Of a DNA stretch of 64,000 bases, positions 51,384 through 60,801 are shown piece by piece. The position numbers were made by a program, and so were the translations under genes. Below the pieces are notes generated by a model, which was not told the origin of the DNA, did not search any database, and saw nothing but the letters and a program-made list of their open reading frames with translations. Numbering within the stretch: the first letter of the stretch is position 1; each line of letters begins with the position of its first letter. Source of the stretch: CAG-791 sp045130475 (GTDB lineage: Bacteria > Bacillota > Clostridia > Lachnospirales > Lachnospiraceae); NCBI GenBank assembly GCA_045130475.1, contig JBGUPU010000040.1, positions 31,329-95,328 of the forward strand. The letters run 5' to 3'.

Positions 51384-53312
51384 TTACCGGTTTTTTAATC
51401 TTTCAGGCTCTGATGCAGCCGGCAATAAAGGCAGCAGAAATCTGGAAGGAGCAGCCGGACGGTCATCCGTCCCCTCCAGATAGGCAAGAGTCAGGGAAAG
51501 ACGCGCCCTTGTCATGGCAACATAGAGCAGCCGCCTCTCTTCTTCCACCTGTTCCGATGTCCATGAAAATTTAGATGGAATACTACCTTCATTAAGATCC
51601 GGTATATAAACATTGTCAAACTCCAGTCCTTTGCAGGCATGCATAGTGACCACTTTTACGGCCGCAGCGTCATCGGCCGAATGGATCTTTCCGCAAACAG
51701 GTTTTCCGGAGTCTTTTTGTTCTGCGTCCTTTTGATTTCCCTCCAGTTTCCGGATCCACTCCCCCAGTGTGTTACAGTGCGCGGAATCCGCAGACAGATT
51801 TTCCAGAACCTCCCCCGATTCTTTGTAAACAGTCCCTGCATAGAAACCATAACCGACAGAGCGCAGCAGATAGCGCATCGAATAACGGGGGGAAAGACTG
51901 TTCAGAGTCTCTAGGTCTTTGATCAGATCCAGAACAGCCGCCTGTTCATACTCTGCATGAGCAAGTATTTCCTGTCTGCTCAAATATTCAGAGGGGGCAA
52001 AGCTCCCGGAAAGAAACCTCTCCGGCTTGTTCATGATACGCAGGAGGTCCTCACGGCGGACTCTCCCGCTCCCGATTCCGTCTGCCGCCTTGTAATAGGC
52101 AGCAAGATCCGCAAGTATTCTGCTTCTGTCTGTCACAGGCCCGGGTTTCTGCCCGCCTGCAGCCGCTGATACCGGGACTTTTTCCCGGCAGAGGATCTGC
52201 AGAAACTGCTGCGCCGCACCGTGTGTACGGAAGATTACCGCTGTACGGCTCCTCTCCTCCGGTCTCATCTGCATGAGTTCTTCGGCAATAAATGCATATT
52301 CCAGCTGCCGCTCTGTAAAAGGCCTGCACACAAAACGTCCGCAGACACCGCTCCCGGAATGAAAACCCTTGTCGATCCTCGTTTTATTACACCTGATCAG
52401 GGAAGCGCCTGCCTTCAGGATCGCACTTCCGCATCTATAGTTGGTCGTCAGATAAACTTTCCGCCCACCGGCATCTTCCCTGCCGTCAATATAGTCCGAC
52501 AGAAAACGCTGCATCATAAGGGGGTCCGCGCCGCGGAATCCATAGATGGACTGATCGTCGTCGCCGACAATAAAAAGGTTGTCTGAAGGCTCTGCCAGAA
52601 GAGACAGAACCTCATACTGGGATGGACTCACATCCTGGAATTCATCCACCAGGATGTAGCGAAACCGATTTCTCCACATGGAAAGAATATCCGGGTTTTC
52701 ATTAAGCATTCTTCTGCACTGCAGAATCATATCGTCAAAATCCAGCCATCCCCGCCACTGCATATAGGAGTCATAGGTGCGGATGAGTTCTTCGATCCAT
52801 TCCTGAGCACAGGGCAATCCGTTCTTGCGCCGGCTGATCAGAAGCTGAAGCTCCTCCGGGGTGCTTTTTTCCGGGAGAAAAGAAGGCCGCAGATCACAAA
52901 GATGCCGGAGATATTGCTGTTTGGCATAGGGATCCGCCAGCTTGTATGTTCCCTTGGAAGATTCCTGAAGTATTCGGAAAAAAACGGAATGAAAGGTTCC
53001 GAAGACCGTCTCAGGGTGTGGGCAGGACTGCAGAAAGCGCCTGCGCATATGTGCTGCAGCAGCCCGGGAAAATGTGAGGACCAGTATGGAGGCTGGCTCA
53101 ACATTCTTTTCTTCTATCAAATATCGTATGCGTTCAATCAGAACGTAGGTCTTTCCGCTTCCGGGACCGGCAATAACGGCACAGGGCCCCGCACCCGTAT
53201 GGATAGCGGTTTCCTGTGCCGGATCGGATTTTATTCCTTTTCTGTGTCCCGTCTGTACCTCACGAAAATCATCACCGGTTTCCCGTGTTTTCCGCATCGG
53301 TTTTTCTGACAT
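51384..53312 (-). CDS. UvrD/Rep-family superfamily 1A DNA helicase
   Basis: This helicase has Walker A AGPGSGKT, motif Ia LVLTFSRAAAAHM, motif II DEFQD, motif III GDDDQSIYGFRGA, motif V VVTMHACKGLEFDNVYI and motif VI LLYVAMTRA. It unwinds DNA 3' to 5' in repair or replication restart. At 642 residues it is ~100 shorter than PcrA/UvrD. The 2A/2B region and C-terminus are compact, so it may not be the main PcrA. The ATG is preceded by AGAGGTACC. The gene lies between gltX and the GlgX-like gene. Confidence 0.93.
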   Translation of the reverse strand: MSEKPMRKTRETGDDFREVQTGHRKGIKSDPAQETAIHTGAGPCAVIAGPGSGKTYVLIERIRYLIEEKNVEPASILVLTFSRAAAAHMRRRFLQSCPHPETVFGTFHSVFFRILQESSKGTYKLADPYAKQQYLRHLCDLRPSFLPEKSTPEELQLLISRRKNGLPCAQEWIEELIRTYDSYMQWRGWLDFDDMILQCRRMLNENPDILSMWRNRFRYILVDEFQDVSPSQYEVLSLLAEPSDNLFIVGDDDQSIYGFRGADPLMMQRFLSDYIDGREDAGGRKVYLTTNYRCGSAILKAGASLIRCNKTRIDKGFHSGSGVCGRFVCRPFTERQLEYAFIAEELMQMRPEERSRTAVIFRTHGAAQQFLQILCREKVPVSAAAGGQKPGPVTDRSRILADLAAYYKAADGIGSGRVRREDLLRIMNKPERFLSGSFAPSEYLSRQEILAHAEYEQAAVLDLIKDLETLNSLSPRYSMRYLLRSVGYGFYAGTVYKESGEVLENLSADSAHCNTLGEWIRKLEGNQKDAEQKDSGKPVCGKIHSADDAAAVKVVTMHACKGLEFDNVYIPDLNEGSIPSKFSWTSEQVEEERRLLYVAMTRARLSLTLAYLEGTDDRPAAPSRFLLPLLPAASEPERLKNR

Positions 53313-53348
53313 CAGAATGGTACCTCTGTCTTGTTCCTTGCTGTCTGA

Positions 53349-54794
53349 TCATGAAAGCTTGTCGATGGATCTGCGGATCCTGGAGAGAGATTCCTCTTTC
53401 CCAAGGATTTCCAGGATCTCAGTGGCGCCTGCGGGCGTCACGCTCTTTCCGGAGACCGCAATACGGACCGGCCAGAGAACATAGCCGTTCTTATAGCCTT
53501 TTTCCGAAATAAATGCCTTAAGTGCCGCAAAGAGATCTTCGTTGGTCCATACTTCCTGTGCCTCAAGGACAGGAAGGACTTCCCTGAGGACAGTGAGAGC
53601 TGTCTCGGGATTGGTCTTCATCTTTTTGTGGCGATAGAGTTCCGCATCATAATCCGGAAGCTCTTCGAAGAAGGAAACCATGTCCGGGATGTCGGGCCAG
53701 ATCTCAATTCTTGTGCGTACCATCTCGGAGATCTTGCGCAGGTCAAGATCTTTGGTGATGGCTTTTTTCAGCCAGGGTTCTGCCTGCCTATAGAAGACAT
53801 CCGGATCCATTGCCTTGAGGTATTCACCGTTCATCCAGCGGAGCTTTGTATAGTCAAATACAGAGGGAGAACGTCCCATGCGGTGGTAATCAAACTGCTC
53901 CACCAGCTCCTCCAGAGAGAAGATCTCTCGGTCACTGTCAGGGGACCAGCCCAGGAGCGCGATAAAGTTGACAACCGCCTCGGAAACGAAGCCCTGTTCG
54001 ATCAGATCCTCATAGGAGGAGTGGCCGCTGCGTTTGGAGAGCTTGTGATGATCTTCATCAGTGATCAGCGGGCAATGGATATACTTGGGAATCTCCCATC
54101 CAAAAGCTTCGTAGAGACGATTGTATTTAGGTGTGGAGGAGATATATTCATTGCCGCGGATGACATGGGTGATCCCCATCAGATGGTCGTCGACGACATT
54201 TGCAAAGTTATAGGTGGGATAACCGTCCGACTTGATCAGGATCATGTCATCAAGTTCTTTATTCTCGACCGTGACTTCGCCGTAGAGCTCGTCAATAAAG
54301 GTTGTCGTACCTTCCTGTGGGTTGTTCTGCCGGATGACATAAGGCTTTCCCTCGGCGAGGTTCTTCTCAATCTCCTCTTTGGACAAATGCAGGCAATGTT
54401 TGTCGTAAACATTGATTTCCTTGCCCTCGATGGTCTGTGTCAGAGTCGCCAGACGCTCCGGTGTACAGAAGCAGTAATATGCTTCGCCCTTGTCGATGAG
54501 CTCCTTTGCATACTTCTGGTAAATACCTGCTGCAACACGTTCACTCTGCACATAGGGGCCGACACCACCGTCTTTATCGGGGCTTTCATCGGGGATCAGC
54601 CGGGTCTCTTCGAGTGTGCGGTTGATAATATCGACAGCACCTTCGACCTGACGTACCTGGTCAGTGTCCTCAATGCGGAGAATGAAATCTCCGCCCTCAT
54701 GTTTTGCGATGAGATAGGCATAAAGGGCTGTGCGCAGGTTTCCTACATGCATGCGGCCTGTAGGACTGGGGGCGTATCTGGTTCTGATTTTCAT
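53349..54794 (-). CDS. gltX: Glutamyl-tRNA synthetase
   Basis: This class I aminoacyl-tRNA synthetase attaches Glu to tRNA-Glu and, in many Firmicutes, also to tRNA-Gln for later amidation. PSPTGRMHVGNL carries the HIGH-type motif as HVGN, and KLSKRSG is the KMSKS-type motif. The length of 481 residues is normal. No zinc-binding Cys cluster is seen. It starts at 54794, 48 bp after the RNase HI-dUTPase stop. Whether it is discriminating cannot be decided from sequence alone. Confidence 0.97.
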   Translation of the reverse strand: MKIRTRYAPSPTGRMHVGNLRTALYAYLIAKHEGGDFILRIEDTDQVRQVEGAVDIINRTLEETRLIPDESPDKDGGVGPYVQSERVAAGIYQKYAKELIDKGEAYYCFCTPERLATLTQTIEGKEINVYDKHCLHLSKEEIEKNLAEGKPYVIRQNNPQEGTTTFIDELYGEVTVENKELDDMILIKSDGYPTYNFANVVDDHLMGITHVIRGNEYISSTPKYNRLYEAFGWEIPKYIHCPLITDEDHHKLSKRSGHSSYEDLIEQGFVSEAVVNFIALLGWSPDSDREIFSLEELVEQFDYHRMGRSPSVFDYTKLRWMNGEYLKAMDPDVFYRQAEPWLKKAITKDLDLRKISEMVRTRIEIWPDIPDMVSFFEELPDYDAELYRHKKMKTNPETALTVLREVLPVLEAQEVWTNEDLFAALKAFISEKGYKNGYVLWPVRIAVSGKSVTPAGATEILEILGKEESLSRIRRSIDKLS

Positions 54795-54842
54795 ATCTGT
54801 GCTCCAATATATTATGTATGATTGATAGTATGTTTCTTTGTT

Positions 54843-55916
54843 TTATGAAATGCCGGTCGATCCGAAACCGCCACGGTCTTCACTGTCCAGGTGATCCACT
54901 TCCTCGAAAATGATATCAGGCTGACGCCGCTGGATACGGAACTGGCAGATTCTGTCGTTGATATGGATCTGTGTGTCCCGCATGGCGATCACCGGCATCC
55001 TCCAGAGGTCTCCGTCACCGCAGTAAGCGTTATCTACTACACCGTGGTGATTGGCCTGTATAATGCCGAAGTTCTTGTAAGTGCTGCTGCGGGGAACGAT
55101 ATGCGCCTCATATCCCTCGGGAAGCTTCATGGCCACGCCGAGGCTGATCAGGCGGAAATCTCCCTTTTTGAGCTCGACATCCTCTGCGGCGCGCAGGTCG
55201 ATCCAGTTGGCGCTGTTGGTCGGGGGCTGGAGCTTCTCTATTTTGTCACTGAGATAGCGGATCCGGATTCTCTGAGCCGGTTCTGCGGCGGGATATGCAG
55301 CCGGCGGAACCGGACACACAGCTTCCCTTTCGGATGACGCAGGGGAAGACTTCTTTTTATTTACGGTTTCTGACTCTGCAGGTGCCGCATTGTCCGCTCC
55401 CGGCTCAAACCAGTCAGATGTCCTGGTAAAGGGTTCTGCGCTGTCATCCAGACTCCAGCCAACCTTGTCGGCCGCAGAGGTCGCCAGCTTGTCGCACCTC
55501 TCATTTTCCGGATGTTCGGCATGGCCTTTGACCCATCTGAAGCTGATCTTATGAGGCGCAAGAGCATCGAGAAGACGCATCCAGAGATCCTGATTTTTGA
55601 CAGGTGTCCTGGTGGATGTTACCCAGCCGTTCTTTTTCCAGTTTGTGATCCAATGCTTTTCAAAAGCATCCACAACATAGCGGGAATCCGAATAGAGCAG
55701 GCCTTCACATGGTTCGCCCAGGCGTCCGATCTCTTCGAGAGCCGCAATCACGCCCATGAGCTCCATGCGGTTGTTTGTCGTGTGCGGAAATCCGCCTGAG
55801 AGCTCTTTTTCAAGAGTTTTTCCCTCTTCACTCCGGACACGGATGACCGCGCCGTATCCGCCGGGACCATCCGGATTTCCGCGGGCGGCCCCATCTGTAA
55901 AAATGATAACTTTCAT
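54843..55916 (-). CDS. RNase HI-dUTPase fusion protein
   Basis: Residues 1-155 are an RNase HI: TDGAARGNPDGPGGYGAV (Asp8), NRMELMGVI (Glu), YSDSRYVV (Asp) and KGHAEHPENERCD (His, Asp), so it should cut RNA in RNA-DNA hybrids. After a Ser/Ala/Pro-rich linker (~165-215), residues ~220-357 form a trimeric-type dUTPase with all five motifs: DLRAA, PRSSTYKN, GVVDNAYCGD, DRICQF and RGGFGSTG. It should convert dUTP to dUMP. The frame is continuous with no internal start site. AGAGGTTTTAC precedes the ATG. The two activities both protect DNA from wrong nucleotides, which makes the union sensible. Confidence 0.93.
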   Translation of the reverse strand: MKVIIFTDGAARGNPDGPGGYGAVIRVRSEEGKTLEKELSGGFPHTTNNRMELMGVIAALEEIGRLGEPCEGLLYSDSRYVVDAFEKHWITNWKKNGWVTSTRTPVKNQDLWMRLLDALAPHKISFRWVKGHAEHPENERCDKLATSAADKVGWSLDDSAEPFTRTSDWFEPGADNAAPAESETVNKKKSSPASSEREAVCPVPPAAYPAAEPAQRIRIRYLSDKIEKLQPPTNSANWIDLRAAEDVELKKGDFRLISLGVAMKLPEGYEAHIVPRSSTYKNFGIIQANHHGVVDNAYCGDGDLWRMPVIAMRDTQIHINDRICQFRIQRRQPDIIFEEVDHLDSEDRGGFGSTGIS

Positions 55917-55952
55917 GTAAAACCTCTAAAACAAAGCGTTTCACGTGGTGTT

Positions 55953-57695
55953 TTATTTCGAACGCTGCCAGGTCCCCGATGCAAGAAATGCATCTGCGCG
56001 GAACTGTGCCTGTTCGACGATCGTTTTATCGTATCCCAGGGCATTCAGCAGGGCAATGGCATTGCAGGAAGCAGAAGGCCCGGGCAGGATCCGATAGGAA
56101 AAGCGTACGTCTCCGTCAACGATCTCCTCACTGAAATGATAGTTGTCGTAGACATCCTCTAAAATACCGGTCAGTTCCAGGTCATGAGTAGCGGCAAAAC
56201 ACATTGTATCTGTACCGGCAAAGCAGCGCAGGATTTCCGCGGAAGCGGCGATCCTTTCCACTGTGTTTGTTCCGCGCAGAACCTCGTCGATACAGCACAG
56301 GACAGGATTCGACAGCTGTGCAGGCGCCGAGCCGGTCATACCGGATCCCACTGAAGGAGTACTTGCTGCCGCTTCAAGAATACGCCGCAGAGACTTGATC
56401 TCCACAATAAAATAACTCTCCCCTTCCTGCAGACTGTCGCGAAGTGCCATGGATGTATAGATCCTGTAACACGGACCGCTGTAGTAACCGGCGGGCGCAA
56501 ACCCGAAACTCTGTGACAAAAGAGCGCAGAGAGCCGCCGCTTTCAGGAAAGTGGATTTGCCGGAGGCATTCGAGCCGGTCAAAAGGACCGGGCGGACAGC
56601 TTCAATACTGTTGCTGACCGGATCCGCGAGCAGGGGATGATACAGGTCCTTTGCGCGGAAAGCACTGTCTTCTTTCAGTTCGGGAACTGCAAAAAACGGC
56701 AGGGTTTTGCGCCAGGAGGCAATGCTGATACAGGCATCGATCTTTCCTGTTATCGTCAGCAGGGCATCAATCTCCTTCTGTCTGCCGCGCAGCTGTGCCA
56801 GCATACTGTTGAACTTGATCAGATCCAGATGAAACAGGATCCGTACATATTCCAGTATGATCCCGAAGAGGTCGGAATTGCTCGAACCGGATCCCAGCAG
56901 GAAGGTGGAAGCCCTGCGGAAGGAAGAAAACTTTTTCAGGAGATCAGGGATCTGTTCCGTTTCCTCCCGGACAGCCTCGCAGTCCGCTTTTTCCAGTTCC
57001 TTCGCACAGTCCAGAAGCCTGAGAATGTAATTGAAGACCTGAAAATAAGGCCCGATCACACCCTTTTCCTTAAAATAGGTGACCAGGTTAAAGGCCAGGA
57101 CCGCGATCATCACAATGATACCGATTCCTGTATGCACAAACATAAGACCGAAGGCGGCAAAAGGCAGGACAGCGGCAATATAATGCTTTGCGTTGCTGCG
57201 CTCCCCCAGGGCATTTGTAAAATCGATATAATCATACAGTGAATAGCGCCCGGCGTGTCCGAGGTCTGAGAGGATTTCCTGGAGACGGATTCTCTCCTCT
57301 TCATGGGCCATGTCACTGAACCAGTCGTACTGTTCCTGTGAAAAAGCAATGTCCTCGGCCGCCATGGACGGAGTCCGGAGAAGATAGTAAAGATATTCTT
57401 CTCCGGAAGCACTGCAGGTGTTGTCGATCACGCGGAACAACTCATCCAAGTCCAGGTCATTCCACGTGATGTCGTCGATTTGCACGCCCGGGTGATGATG
57501 CAGAAAATATTGCGGGATCTGGGCATAACGCTCCGGCTGTGTCTTCTTTGAAGAAGGTTTTCCAAAACCTTCGCGAAGAGAACTGCGGAGCTTTTCCCGA
57601 TTCTTCCTGCGTTCCTGTATTCCGAGGAACAAGGTGATCAGGATCAGTAAAACGAGAAGACCCGCAAATGAAAATAAAGACTGTAATTCACCCAT
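55953..57695 (-). CDS. Membrane-anchored MutS-like ATPase
   Basis: The C-terminal half (about 350-580) is a MutS domain V ATPase with GSNASGKST, CIDEVLRGTN and AATHDLELTG. The mismatch-recognition domain is absent and no Smr domain follows, so it is neither MutS1 nor MutS2. Instead there is a membrane helix at ~8-28 and a longer hydrophobic region at ~170-210 that could form two more helices. The middle is a helical MutS-III-like part. Such proteins are found in Firmicutes without known function. The gene lies upstream of the RNase HI-dUTPase gene. Its ribosome binding site is weak. Membrane location is inferred from the helices. Confidence 0.88.
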   Translation of the reverse strand: MGELQSLFSFAGLLVLLILITLFLGIQERRKNREKLRSSLREGFGKPSSKKTQPERYAQIPQYFLHHHPGVQIDDITWNDLDLDELFRVIDNTCSASGEEYLYYLLRTPSMAAEDIAFSQEQYDWFSDMAHEEERIRLQEILSDLGHAGRYSLYDYIDFTNALGERSNAKHYIAAVLPFAAFGLMFVHTGIGIIVMIAVLAFNLVTYFKEKGVIGPYFQVFNYILRLLDCAKELEKADCEAVREETEQIPDLLKKFSSFRRASTFLLGSGSSNSDLFGIILEYVRILFHLDLIKFNSMLAQLRGRQKEIDALLTITGKIDACISIASWRKTLPFFAVPELKEDSAFRAKDLYHPLLADPVSNSIEAVRPVLLTGSNASGKSTFLKAAALCALLSQSFGFAPAGYYSGPCYRIYTSMALRDSLQEGESYFIVEIKSLRRILEAAASTPSVGSGMTGSAPAQLSNPVLCCIDEVLRGTNTVERIAASAEILRCFAGTDTMCFAATHDLELTGILEDVYDNYHFSEEIVDGDVRFSYRILPGPSASCNAIALLNALGYDKTIVEQAQFRADAFLASGTWQRSK

Positions 57696-57704
57696 CTTTA
57701 TTGC

Positions 57705-58385
57705 TTATTCCTCTACAATCTTCTCCACGATATGATCCTTGTCTTTGTAGACATGCCATGCAGGAACAACCCCGCGGATCATGGACAGGGGATAGATGTT
57801 GGTGTGAGGGCCGACAACGCTGCCGGGATTGAGAACGGAATTGCATCCGACATCTACCCAGTCTCCGAGGATGGCGCCGATCTTGCGAAGTCCAGTCGCT
57901 GTATGTGTACCGTCGCAGTGAATCATGATATTTTTCTTGTCCGCCTTGACATTGGATGTGATGGACCCGGCGCCCATATGGGCATGGAAACCAAGTACAC
58001 TGTCGCCGACATAATTGTAATGAGGGACTTCAACCTTGTTGAAAAGGATAACGTTCTTGAGCTCAGTGGAGTTACCTACAGTCGTGCCCTTACCGACAAT
58101 GGCGCTTCCGCGGATGAATGCGCACTGACGGACAGTCGCGTCCTCGTCGATGATGCAGGGCCCGCCGATATAAGCGCTGTCAAAAACTGTGGCACTCTTT
58201 GCCACCCAGATGTCCTCTCCCCTCTGTTCGAAACGATCTGCCGGAAGGGTGGGACCGATCTTACGGATGAAGTCACTGATCATGGGAAGCACTTCCCATG
58301 CATAGGTGGTCTTTGTGAAGAGCTCCGCAGCAATGGTTTCGTTGAGATCAAAAATCTTGTCATTTGTAAAATCTGTGAGCTGCAT
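57705..58385 (-). CDS. Left-handed beta-helix acyl/nucleotidyltransferase-like protein
   Basis: The 226-residue protein has many hexapeptide repeats (GxxIxxxATV, GKGTTVGNSTELKN, GAGSITSNVKADKK, VGCNSVLNPGSVVGP) that form a left-handed beta-helix. It resembles the C-terminal half of GlmU-type proteins but has no nucleotidyltransferase domain. It is often labelled UDP-N-acetylglucosamine pyrophosphorylase; that label is not supported by the sequence. A sugar-acyltransferase role is possible. AAGGAGATAACT precedes the ATG at 58385. It ends nine bases before the MutS-like gene start. Confidence 0.85.
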   Translation of the reverse strand: MQLTDFTNDKIFDLNETIAAELFTKTTYAWEVLPMISDFIRKIGPTLPADRFEQRGEDIWVAKSATVFDSAYIGGPCIIDEDATVRQCAFIRGSAIVGKGTTVGNSTELKNVILFNKVEVPHYNYVGDSVLGFHAHMGAGSITSNVKADKKNIMIHCDGTHTATGLRKIGAILGDWVDVGCNSVLNPGSVVGPHTNIYPLSMIRGVVPAWHVYKDKDHIVEKIVEE

Positions 58386-58484
58386 AGTTATCTCCTTTTT
58401 TCTGTGTGGCAATATTATCAATATCATAAACATGCCGGCAGCATCCGCCTGCAGCAGATGCTTCGCAGCTTTACGAGGTACTAT

Positions 58485-60746
58485 TTAATCGGCATTTTTG
58501 CCGGAAGAACTCTTCCGGGCGCTGCCTTTGGAGGCGGCGGCAGCCTTCTTTTTCCGGGAGGTACGTCTCTTGCCGGAAGGCTTTTTTTCGGGATACAGAG
58601 CTGCGTCATGCTCGTATTGAGGGATCAGTATCCGGTGAAAGTCGGTATCCTTGATATAATTGGTCCTCCTTGAGATAAAGCTGTTGAGCTTATCAGTGTA
58701 TTCCTGGCTCGTTACAGACCCTTCCGCAACCTGGGTAAGTCCCAGCTCCCAGCTGGCAGTCAGGCGAGGATCCAGCAGAGGCTTCAGAGCACAGCTGCAG
58801 GTATCGAAGATCATCTCTCCGGTCTGTGACGGTGTAATGATCTGTGTCCTGCTGTTCAGGCGCAGATAATCATTGTTGAAGAGTTTTTTGAGGATCTCGG
58901 CGCGCGTGGCGCTTGTGCCGATCCCGCTGCCCCTGATCTGCTCACGAAGTTCCTCTTCTTCGATCAGCTGGCCGGCGTTCTCCATAGCAAGGATCATACT
59001 GCCGGAAGTATAGCGTTTTGGGGGCGCTGTCTCCCCCTCGCGTATAGAAAAAGGCCCTGCCTGCAGTTTTGAGCCACTGCGTGCCGTCTTGAGGAAGTCC
59101 GGCATGGCTGCATCATCCGAATTACCGCTGTCTTCGGAGGTGTCTGTCTTTTCTATAAAAGAATACTCCAGTGCATCCAGATACCCGCGCTCCAGGCAGG
59201 TGCGAAGGGAAGCTGTGAAGGCTTCGGTCCGTATCCTTACGGTCATTGAAACCTTGTCATAGACAGCCGGCGGATAAAAGATGGCAATAAAGCGCCGGAC
59301 GATCAGCTCATATACATCCCTGGAACGTTTTGAAAGGGAAGGCAGTGCCTTCAGCCCTTCTCCGGTAGGGATGATAGCGTAATGGTCAGTGACAGCCTTG
59401 TCGTTGGTATAGCGTGTTTTTCCGATTTTTTTCCATGATCCGCTCTGCAATACCGGAAGCAGCAGATCCCGGTACATCTGGATCGTCGAGATTCCCCGCA
59501 GGTTTCTGCCGATCTCCTTGGCGACCGCCGTAGTCAGGACACGTGCGTCCGTTCGGGGATAGGTGGTCAGTTTTTTTTCATACAGTTCCTGTGCAACTGC
59601 AAGAGTCTGATCCGGGCTGATCTTGAAAAATCTCGAACAATCATTTTGCAATTCCGCAAGATTATAAAGAAGCGGCGGGTTTTTCTTTTCTTTCCTGCGC
59701 TGGATCTTTTCCAGCACGGCGGGAAGACGGCTGTTTGCCGCATCCTCCAGAACATCAGCCGGTACGGAACTGTTTTTTTTCACCTCTGCGCTCTGAACCG
59801 AAGGGTCACCTTCTTTTTTGGAAAAAATATCTGCCTCTGCTTTTCCGGCAAGGTAAAGGAGCATCTTCTCGGCGTCTTCTCTGCACAGAAAGCCGGTATC
59901 CTTATACAGACGCGGCGAGCCGTAACAAATGCTCTGCTCGTCAGCCTGCCACTGGGCAGTAAAAGAGGGAGAGCCCTCCGGAGCGCCAGCCTGTGTGATC
60001 ACTGCCAGTATGCGGAAAAAGGGTGTTTTAACAAAGGAACGGATCTCCCGCTCACGCTTGACGACCATTCCCAGAACGCAGGTCATGACGCGGCCTACCG
60101 CAATCGTCGTATGTTCTGTTCCGAGCGCCCGGCTCATAGCATCGCTGTAGCGGAGTGTCAGCGCCCTGGAAAAATTGATACCCATGAGGTAATCTTCCTG
60201 GGCACGCAGATAAGCAGCTGCACCCAGATTGTCATAGGCAGAGGAAGGCTTGGCCTCGCGGATCCCGCGCAAAATCTCCGCCTCTGTCTGGGAATCGATC
60301 CAGACCCGGAGTTCCTCTTTGCCTTTTACTCCTGCCTGAGCGGCAACAAGACGATAAATGTATTCGCCTTCCCGTCCGGAGTCCGTACAGATATATATTT
60401 TACCTACCTCAGGGTCCGTCAGGATTCTTTTGACGATCCCGAACTGTTTTTTGACTCCGTCGATCACCTGATATTTATATTTTGAGGGGATGAAAGGAAT
60501 CGTCGACATAGACCACTTCTTCAGTGAAGGGTCATAGGCATCCGGGTAGGACATGGAGACAAGATGTCCCACGCACCAGGTGACGATCGTGTCATCTGCC
60601 TCCATATATCCGTCAGAGCTGCGGAAATTCCTGCCCAGCGCAGCGGCAAATGCCCGCGCTACGCTGGGTTTCTCCGCAATATAAACTGTCTTCGTATCGC
60701 ACCTCCTGCCGGCGGCCGTACCGATGTCACATCCCTGCCTGTTCAT
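58485..60746 (-). CDS. topB: DNA topoisomerase III
   Basis: This type IA topoisomerase relaxes and decatenates DNA through a 5'-phosphotyrosine. TVYIAEKPSVARAF and CTDSGREGEYIYRLV are the TOPRIM motifs, and the active Tyr is in LTTYPRTDARVL. A basic Lys/Ser-rich tail (~720-753) may bind DNA. The start is problematic. The first regular codon, ATG at 60746, has no ribosome binding site. A perfect AGGAGG (60702-60707) lies six bases before an ACG at 60695 exactly where the family N-terminus (xKTVYIAEKP) begins. Coordinates use the ATG; the true start may be the ACG (736 residues). Confidence 0.94.
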   Translation of the reverse strand: MNRQGCDIGTAAGRRCDTKTVYIAEKPSVARAFAAALGRNFRSSDGYMEADDTIVTWCVGHLVSMSYPDAYDPSLKKWSMSTIPFIPSKYKYQVIDGVKKQFGIVKRILTDPEVGKIYICTDSGREGEYIYRLVAAQAGVKGKEELRVWIDSQTEAEILRGIREAKPSSAYDNLGAAAYLRAQEDYLMGINFSRALTLRYSDAMSRALGTEHTTIAVGRVMTCVLGMVVKREREIRSFVKTPFFRILAVITQAGAPEGSPSFTAQWQADEQSICYGSPRLYKDTGFLCREDAEKMLLYLAGKAEADIFSKKEGDPSVQSAEVKKNSSVPADVLEDAANSRLPAVLEKIQRRKEKKNPPLLYNLAELQNDCSRFFKISPDQTLAVAQELYEKKLTTYPRTDARVLTTAVAKEIGRNLRGISTIQMYRDLLLPVLQSGSWKKIGKTRYTNDKAVTDHYAIIPTGEGLKALPSLSKRSRDVYELIVRRFIAIFYPPAVYDKVSMTVRIRTEAFTASLRTCLERGYLDALEYSFIEKTDTSEDSGNSDDAAMPDFLKTARSGSKLQAGPFSIREGETAPPKRYTSGSMILAMENAGQLIEEEELREQIRGSGIGTSATRAEILKKLFNNDYLRLNSRTQIITPSQTGEMIFDTCSCALKPLLDPRLTASWELGLTQVAEGSVTSQEYTDKLNSFISRRTNYIKDTDFHRILIPQYEHDAALYPEKKPSGKRRTSRKKKAAAASKGSARKSSSGKNAD
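60702..60707 (-). promoter_or_regulatory. Ribosome binding site before a possible ACG start of topB
   Basis: AGGAGG on the minus strand, six bases upstream of ACG at 60693-60695, which starts a KTVYIAEKP sequence matching the expected TopB beginning. Confidence 0.6.
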
Positions 60747-60801
60747 TCCGGGAGCATCAGATCGTGTGAATCAGCGACAGTCGTATCATAGGTCTCACAG
60801 C

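Noticed and set aside
55953..57695. MutS2
   Set aside because: There is no Smr domain and the protein has membrane helices, unlike MutS2.
57705..58385. Full GlmU
   Set aside because: The nucleotidyltransferase half is absent; only the beta-helix part is encoded.
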